Source: Mesostigma viride | Lineage: Eukaryota; Streptophyta; Mesostigmatophyceae; Mesostigmatales; Mesostigmataceae | Assembly: GCA_009746045.1 (NCBI GenBank) | Contig: RPFO01000448.1 | Span: forward strand, 3,144,049-3,208,048 | Reading direction: 5' to 3' | Length of the DNA: 64,000 nt | Shown: piece by piece, positions 57,326 through 64,000 of the stretch | Numbering within the stretch: the stretch's first letter is position 1 | Layout of the letters: each line of letters starts with the position of its first letter | Program-made: the position numbers and the translations under genes | Notes under the pieces: model-generated | Seen by the model: the letters and a program-made list of their open reading frames with translations, nothing else | What the model was told of the DNA's origin: nothing | Databases searched by the model: none

Positions 57326-57981
57326 CTGAACTGGACAGCTCGGCATATCCGGGTTGAAGCTACGCCCTTCCCGGCAGTCAAGTGGGCAACATGCGAGCCC
57401 TTGGTTTCCAGCATGGACCAAAATCAGCATTGCACTAGGCAACGCACTGCTGCCATGTCTTGCATTTGCCAGAAGCAGTCATGCTTGAAATGTTCACTCA
57501 TCCGTTACCACCCAAGATTAACTCATCCGACACCACCTCAGGTTCAATCATCCATTACCAGCTGACGTTAACGAATCTTAACTAATCTGTTACCACCCTA
57601 CCGCGATACTTGCGTGCACGGCCTTGACACTCATACCTGCTATATGCTTCTTCACTTCACCGTTCTTCTCATTTCATTCACAGAAAAAAAAAAAAACATA
57701 TTTGTAACTATAAAAGTGTGATACTGCTATGTGATAATTTTGTAACTATAAAAGTGTCATACTGCTACGTGATAACGTGAACCAACTTATTGCATAGAAC
57801 CCTAGCCACTAACAATAATTTACGAATCAAGGCACGAAATAGGGTGAGGGGCTGGTTTCCCTAGTCCTAGTACGCTTAAAAAAGAAAATGCGGAACCCTA
57901 GAATAGCAAACCGAAAGTATACACTTGGCTTGAATAGACTTAACATTACTATAGAGAGTGAAGAGACGGTCACAGCAACTC
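57326..57981. other. no gene seen
   Basis: Short internal repeats (AACTCATCCG/CATCCATTACCA near 57,495-57,600; TTGTAACTATAAAAGTGT at 57,703 and 57,740). Probably 3' flank of the membrane-protein gene ending at 58,052. Confidence 0.4.
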
Positions 57982-58076
57982 AGGTGTGGCCTCGCTCTGG
58001 GTAATACCATATCTAGCACTACAGCACTCTACATAGCCGTCATATACCAACTCACGTGTGGCCTCGATCTGGGTGG
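57982..58076 (-). repeat. duplicated 3' coding end of the membrane-protein gene
   Basis: On the minus strand ACCCAGATCGAGGCCACACG then TGAGTTG (at 58,075-58,049) is followed 67 bases on by ACCCAGAGCGAGGCCACACC then TGAGTTG (58,008-57,982). The junction contains both the model's stop codon and a GTGAGT donor-like word. Confidence 0.7.
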
Positions 58077-59550
58077 GCGGTCGTGGCCCCACCACCTCCT
58101 TGTACTCGCGCGGTGGCGGGCGCAAGCTCCATTGGAACGGCCGCACGGGTGCCGAGCGAGGCGCCAGTGACAAAGATGAAGATGACGATGACGACGATGA
58201 TGACGGCGGCGATGCCGAAAATGGCGACGATAATGATGGCGGCGGCGGCATGGCCCGTGAGGAAGAGACCGGGGGCGATGCAGGCCGCAACAATAATGCT
58301 GGCATGCCGTCCACACTTGCGTTCCCCCCCGGGGCAGCCCCCGTTGATGGCAGCGTGCCAGCTCGCGCCGGTGGGTACGAGCGGCGGAGCTCCCTCCCTG
58401 TCCCTCCCTCGATCCGCGCGCGACTATCCATCCCCCCTTCAGAAGCAGAAGAGGAGGATGGCGAGGACGGCTCGTTCGCAGGTGCGTTGGCCATACCTCT
58501 CGCAGCGCGTCCCTCACCACCCGCCATCACAGAGGGACCCCCACCCCCCCCTCCAGCTGCCTCTGGGGCCTCCCCTGCACCCAGCGGGGGGAAGGCGGCC
58601 CAGGGAGAGGAAGAGGGGGACGGGGAGGGGGAGGAAGAGGGCGAGGGAGAGGAAGAGGGCGAGGGGGAGGAGGGGGGAAAGGGGGCCAGAGGTGACGCCC
58701 CGGTCCCACTGACCACACCCCCGGCCGACTCCCGTGTCCTCTTGAGTGTGCGTTCCAGTCGCCGCAGGCTGCTGATGCTCGCCTCTGCATCCGGTGCGGG
58801 TGGCGAGGGCGCCGCCCCGGGGTCCCTGGCCGCCTCTGCGGGGGCGGGGGCCATGGAATCCCGCGACCGGGCCACCTCGCTCGGGGAGGGCACAGCCCGC
58901 CCCTCCAGGGACTGCCCGACAGGACCCTGGCCATCCGAGACCTGCCCTGTCGCACTGCCCAGGTTCTGCCTTTCCAACCGATGTCTCTCCAAACCAGGTT
59001 CCACTGGCGCAAAGGAACCTTGTTGGGACCCATACCCCGTCACGCCCTGCTCTCCCGCCGCCGCCTGGGCAGGCACGGGGCTGCCTTGTCTCTCTGAATT
59101 CTGTGCCACTGGGTTCATCTGACCAGCATCGAATGTTTCGTCGGCGCGTCCTCGTTTGTCAGCACTTTTGGGCGCCCGGGAAGGCTCCTCCAGTGTGGCC
59201 GCTCGCATGGGCGGATCGGGAGGGGAATGACCGTCCAGGGTGCCTCCTGCAGGTACAGGGCCCTCAAGGGGAGCGGCTCGCTCCTCGGACACCAAGGGAG
59301 CCGTTCCCGCTTCTGGCAACCGGGACAATGACTGGGCGCTGTCCTGCCCCCCCCCTTCCTGGGCCATCTCTGCACCCCCCACCAGGTCCATCTCCCCCAC
59401 CATGTTCTTGATGGACAGGGTCAGCGAGGGGGTCGAATCAGCCCACGAGGCAGGCACCGCTGCCAGTAGCAGCAACGAGGCGGTGGCGGCAGTCAGCCCG
59501 AGGTGCAGTAGCCAGGCAGAGCCCGCTGCCACGTTCTTGGCAGCATCCAT
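58052..59550 (-). CDS. putative secreted/type I single-pass membrane protein
   Basis: The modelled frame starts at ATG 59,550 (MDAAKNVAAGSAWLLHLGLT), a signal peptide with a likely cut after VPASWA (residue 37). A long Ala/Gly/Pro/Ser-rich, disordered ectodomain with a PSPSSSP tract follows. Near 58,340 the frame changes: the downstream frame encodes a very hydrophobic helix (AAAAIIIVAIFGIAAVIIVV) and a short tail ending at TGA 58,052. An 80-base intron (58,299-58,378, GTACCC ... GCCAG) restores phase and gives 472 residues. A miscounted run of seven G inside that interval is an alternative. The open frame extends upstream to 60,093 but lacks signal-like character. No family recognised; a chloroplast-lumen or cell-surface location is possible. 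Divergent from FtsY. Confidence 0.45.
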
Positions 59551-61337
59551 CGTGGCATTGGTCTGCGGCGTGAGGGGTGCAGGCAGCAAGCCCTGTTTGT
59601 TGTCACAAGTGCTTCGCGAGGCAGCCCCTGTGGCCTCTGCTGTTCTGGCAGGTGTGGATGGGCCAGGGGTGTTCTGCACGGGGCACCCTGTGGGGGCCCT
59701 GTCAGGGCCGCCACACGCCCTGCAGCCACGTGTGCAACGTGTGTGTATGCCTGTCGAGGGAGTTTTGAGATAGATGAATGGAAAAGACTGGCGAGACGGT
59801 CCTGTTACGGGGAGCCTAAGTGAAGGGCCCGGGTTGGGAGCCTTACAGGCATCAGCAGTGAAGGGGTTCCAGTGTGCACTTGTTCTATCTGAGCGGCAAC
59901 AGCGCGGTGGGACAGCACGCCAGCTGGCTGCAGGAACTCTGGAAGGCTGTACGTATGAACGCGGCGCCTCGTCGACATGCCTGGCGCCTGCAGGGATGCG
60001 CCAACCGCTACGTGCGGTCAGGTTCTCGCGGGCGCTGGCTAGCAAGCGCCCCGTCATTGTGGGCTTTTCGAGAGCCTTTCTTGGGCAGCCCACGAGAATG
60101 AGTTACCTTGCATATAAATCATTTCCTTCCAACAAGCCCTTGCGGGCTACTGGAGCAAACGGATCAACTCCTAATACAGTAAGCTATTGTTCTTCCTACA
60201 CTCTAATGGCCATGGGAAAGAACCAGGTCATCGCGTGACGACCTGTTAAGCCGCAGCCTCGCCAAAAGGGCTTCGCAATTTCCTTCACTCAGGAGAGACC
60301 CGGAAACGTATGTCTGTCAATGGTGAACGAATCCGAAGTCGTTTGACAGCGACGGGTGCTGTCATGGAGATCATTCACGGCACCGTGGCGAGACAATGCC
60401 AGCATCCAGACTGTTGCCGTACATGGAAACATCCACTTAACAAATTGTAAGGCCTTGCCCCGCCGTCAGAGGCTATCATCGTCGCTGCTGTATGAAATTT
60501 GACGGGTAACAAACCACCGCCCTGTTGCAGCTCCTCTAAAGGCAACAGCGCTCTTAGGAGAACAGCTGCAGTTAGCTGATCTTCTGTGAGCTCGGCGCTC
60601 TGTGGAAATAATATGAAGTACTGCTAGACTTGCTACCAAGCTTAGAGACTCTACATGCACTTTTTCTCAGTCGTAGAAACTCCTCGCCTTTCCCTCATTT
60701 GACGTGCAGAATGAAATTGATGTAGCCATGTGGGTAATGCAGCCATTTCCTTGCACGACTTAGCACCGTGAAGGCATTTCCCGGCAAAATGGAAACAACG
60801 CAAAAAAGGGTAGTGCTTACATAGCTCCCGTTCCTATCTACTCTACTTACTGGCTCTTATCCCTACGGCCCTCACCATCGGCTATCACTACTTGTCCACT
60901 TACCCTGGCAAGGTTCCTGCGCGAGTTTCTGTCTGATGCGTTCCACGGTGCCACGTTGGTAGCCTCCTAACACCTTCATCCGTACTGTACTAGTGCGAGA
61001 ATCCTGCCACAAGTCCGCATTTTTCATGGCCAAAACCGAGGCGGACGTCAGATCCGGCCGGACCGACCGCGAACAGCCGTGCTTTGATGGACTGACGATA
61101 CGGACACATACAAATGGATGAGGCAAATCACTCCATTTGCGGCTTTTTTATTACGATCCTGGCATCTGCCTGATCGAAGTCTCCTGATTACGATCCTGGC
61201 ATCAACTTGAGGCAAGGTTGCCTTTGTGTGCGAGTGCCGACGACTGAAGGCCAGCCCTGCCACCATAGTCTAGGTGTTTAGGACGAACTGCTGTTTTGGT
61301 TTGGTGGATAGCCACGGTTTACTTTAATTCCGCGAAA
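59551..61337. promoter_or_regulatory. intergenic region between divergent membrane-protein and FtsY genes
   Basis: It should contain both promoters. GC-rich up to about 60,090, then more mixed. A direct repeat TTACGATCCTGGCATC occurs at about 61,150 and 61,188. No core promoter element can be assigned with confidence. Confidence 0.4.
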
Positions 61338-64000
61338 ATGGCCGAATGCATTTTGCGAGCAACCTCAAGTACGCCCACTCATGGCCTGGGCATCCGCGCC
61401 GCAGCTCCGTCTCGCAGGAGTTCGTCCTTTCAAGGGGAAGCCGTGCAGGTTGCACCCCGTCCTGGTACATCCACGCTGAAAATCAAAAGCAGGCCAGTAA
61501 CAGAATGCTCATCTACGGGATCTGGCGTTCTTGGAAAGCTCGGCAGGATGTTTCAACAGAAGGTCAAGAGCGATTATGATCGCATCTTCAAGGGAGTCAC
61601 GAAGACTCGCGAGAAGTTGGCCGTTGTTGATGAGCTTCTCGGGTACTACACAATGGACGAGAAGGAGAGCATTTTGGAGGAGCTCGAAGAAGCCCTGCTG
61701 CTCTCAGATTTTGGCCCCAGCACTTCGTTCAAAGTAGTGGACAACCTTCGTGACACCATCATTGCCAAGAAACTCAAAACCGGCCCTGAAATCAAGGCCG
61801 CTCTGAAAGACCAGATTTCCAAGATTTTGAATAAGAAGGGGATGAACTTTGACTTGACGGTCGCAACATCCCAGCCTAGTGTCTACATGATTGTCGGGGT
61901 AAATGGGGGAGGGAAGACCACGACGATTGGCAAGCTGGCGAACATGCTCTCTCGGCGAGAAGAAGGGGAAGGTAGCAATGCCCAGGGAGAAGCCAAAGTG
62001 ATGCTGGCATCTGGCGACACGTTCCGCGCTGCGGCGGGTGAGCAGCTTGAAAAATGGGCTGAGCGGAGCGGGGCTACCTTTTTCGATGTGAAGGACAGCC
62101 GACCAGCCACCGTTCTATTTAATGCAGTGCAAGCTGCGGAGAAGGACGGCTACGAGTATGTCATCTGCGACACCTCTGGACGTAAGTAAAGTTGGCTGGT
62201 GCTTTTCAACCCAGCATGGAACATTGATTAGTAATCAGAAATACGATTTTTAGGAGTGAAGTCGGCAATGCAAATGTGCTTCTGTGCTTGATGGGTGGAT
62301 AGTAAATACTTCATGTCCGTGGATGAATGGCTGTGGTGTCTCCAGGATATATATAAAAAAAAAAACAAGCGGAGTCTACAACGCGATTCCTTAGTTTAGA
62401 AATCAAGACATGCGCATATTTGGTGTAGTGTCTGATCAGAGCGACTCACTTGATGTCAGAATTTGGATGCAGGCACTCTTGACATGAAGCTTCTATCAGG
62501 GATTATTAGGGTTGTCATGATGATGAAGCTTTTTAGAGTTATTGGGGCGAGATGTGAATTAGGGCTAATTAGGGTTCTCAGGCGTTTTAGGGCGAGATGT
62601 GCCTCAAGGGGAGGTGGCTGGCTTCCCTGCTTTCCCCGACGGGGCTGTTCACGGGGACAACTTGCATACTTCCCTGATCATATTGTTAGTGCCGCAGGGG
62701 CTGTGTGTTTCATGCTTCTCGTGAGACGGATGGCCAGCGTGGGTCCTGGGGGAAATGGGGCAGTCTGCATCCGGTACGGCGCTTGACTTTGGAAGTTATT
62801 GTTAGGGTGGTCAGATTCTTTTTCTTATTTCTTTTTCTCATTTTATGAGGCGACGGGACACGTCCCTGTGGGATCTGTTTCTGCTAAACAAAGGAAGAGT
62901 TCCCGTCGATAATCCCCCCCCTATTCACCCCCTTAATTATCCCCTGATTACCCTCTCTATAATTGTCATGTCTCAACGGTATCACGCGATCTCGTCCCAG
63001 TTAACTACGGGTACTTTCTTTCTAAGCTTTGAATCCTGTGGGCAGTCCCCTTTCAAGCGCAACTTCTCTACACACGGAGGCTCATGCTGCACAGCAGCGG
63101 CTTTGCCAGGCACGCATGCCTTGCCCCACCACCCTTTTTTTCCCCCCAATGACTACCAGTTGTATCTGACGCTTTCCCTCGCTCAGCTCACATGGCTACG
63201 CATCGTCCCCGCGATGCATCGGTGTCAACCTGTCCCTGTGTTCACGTGCGCTGTCCTGTGTCCACGTATGCCGCTACGGCACCTTGTCTGTCTTCCCTGC
63301 CTGAACGTGCTTTGATATATTCCTGGTCACGCCCCTTGGGCATGCATCCAACGTTTCATACGGATGGGAAGCTCTGTGACCTGCGAAAAGGTGGCAATCA
63401 CATGGGGGCAAATAAGAGGGGGCCGAGAGGGCCCCTCAAAAGTGTGCGAGAAGGTTCAAGATCGCTTGCTTATTGACTTATTTTTTCCCGCCCGGCCATG
63501 CGCATGCTTCATCAGGCTCTTTTTCGTCCGCCTGAAATGCCTGGCTGTTTGATCATTTGGATTATGCTTGGAGTGGATCACAGGGCACTGTCAGCGCTGC
63601 GTAGTGAGGGTGTTAGCCAGAACCGCTTGTTCTGGCCATCACCTTGCTAACGCACCAACACCCTCCCGCCTTTCACCATTATTTCCTTCCCCCCCTTCTG
63701 CAAGGCCGGCAAAGAAGGTTGACATTTTTCCACGGACAGTCAGGGGGGCAGCCAGGATTACGCGAACCCCTCCCCACTCCATACCGTGTGGCCATTCGTT
63801 CTTCCCCCCTTGTGGTCTCGCTTCCATTTCATACCCCGCTTGCCAGGCCTGCACACCATGCCACTTATCCCTCCTTGTGCCCGCTCTTTCCTCCCTCTGC
63901 CAGGCCTCCACGCCAACTTACGTCCTCCCCCCCTGCGTCCCCCCCCCCCCCCCATTCCAGGCCTGCACACGAACTTTGACCTGATGGAGGAGCTGGCCAA
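61338..64000 (+). CDS. CPFTSY: chloroplast SRP receptor FtsY (N-terminal part; runs off the window)
   Basis: Exon 1 is 61338-62181; exon 2 begins at 63961 and continues past the window. Donor GTAAGT and acceptor CCATTCCAG; the junction keeps phase (GGA C / GC CTG) and reads TSGRLHTNFDLMEELAK. Start at ATG 61,338, in a CGAAAATGGCC context. Seen: about 60 Ser/Ala/Arg-rich residues as a likely chloroplast transit peptide; the N domain (VVDELLGYYTMDEKESILEE); G1 loop GVNGGGKTTT (about 187-196); DTFRAAA; and G3 DTSGR with LHTN, the plant-type form. FtsY is the GTPase receptor that pairs with cpSRP54 to insert light-harvesting proteins into thylakoids. About a quarter of the protein, including G4 and G5, lies outside the window. 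Identification is secure. Confidence 0.97.
63840..63985 (+). repeat. 57-base-period triplicate of the FtsY exon-2 acceptor
   Basis: AG acceptors end at 63,846, 63,903 and 63,960, exactly 57 bases apart. Each is followed by GGCCTSCAC: GGCCTGCACACCATG, GGCCTCCACGCCAAC, and the true GGCCTGCACACGAAC. The first two are decayed upstream copies of the exon start. Both upstream copies would keep exon 2 in frame if their 57 or 114 bases were read through. Confidence 0.8.

Overview
This is eukaryotic nuclear DNA, most likely from a green alga with a large, gene-poor, repeat-rich genome. Three observations point there: a split gene for chloroplast FtsY (plant-type motif DTSGRLHTN), a ten-exon gene matching the plant membrane-protein family of Arabidopsis At1g75140, and arrays built on the plant-type telomere heptamer CCCTAAA. 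Introns are GT-AG, 0.4-3 kb long, and packed with mini- and microsatellites. I cannot name the genus.

Layout. 1-10.6 kb: no gene recognised; decayed repeats, a LINE reverse-transcriptase scrap, a C/A-rich low-complexity tract and a 31-bp perfect hairpin. 10.6-25.6 kb (minus): the At1g75140-like gene, with a hAT-type transposon and a 0.37-kb G-rich tract in intron 3. 27.5-32.7 kb (plus, head-to-head with it): a five-exon gene of the LOG / 'lysine decarboxylase-like' Rossmann family, with a PIF/Harbinger-like MITE in intron 2. 34.1-48.5 kb: a nest of LINE-related elements, including ORF1-only copies with target-site duplications, one split by a 1.7-kb element flanked by TTAA. 49.4-53.1 kb or beyond (minus): an unidentified multi-exon gene ending in CxxC pairs. 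54.6-56.3 kb: a 1.7-kb array of 9-bp telomere-like repeats. 58.1-59.6 kb (minus): a putative single-pass membrane protein. 61.3 kb to the window end (plus): chloroplast FtsY, incomplete.

Exon models were built by hand from splice signals, reading phase and family resemblance. All stated junctions keep phase. The strongest unusual signal is that exon-intron junctions are repeatedly tandem-duplicated into the neighbouring intron in several unrelated genes. This leaves two to four copies of donor or acceptor sites, and in the LOG-like gene two upstream decoy last exons that would give different C-termini. The genes do not form a pathway; they are ordinary nuclear genes separated by mobile-element debris.
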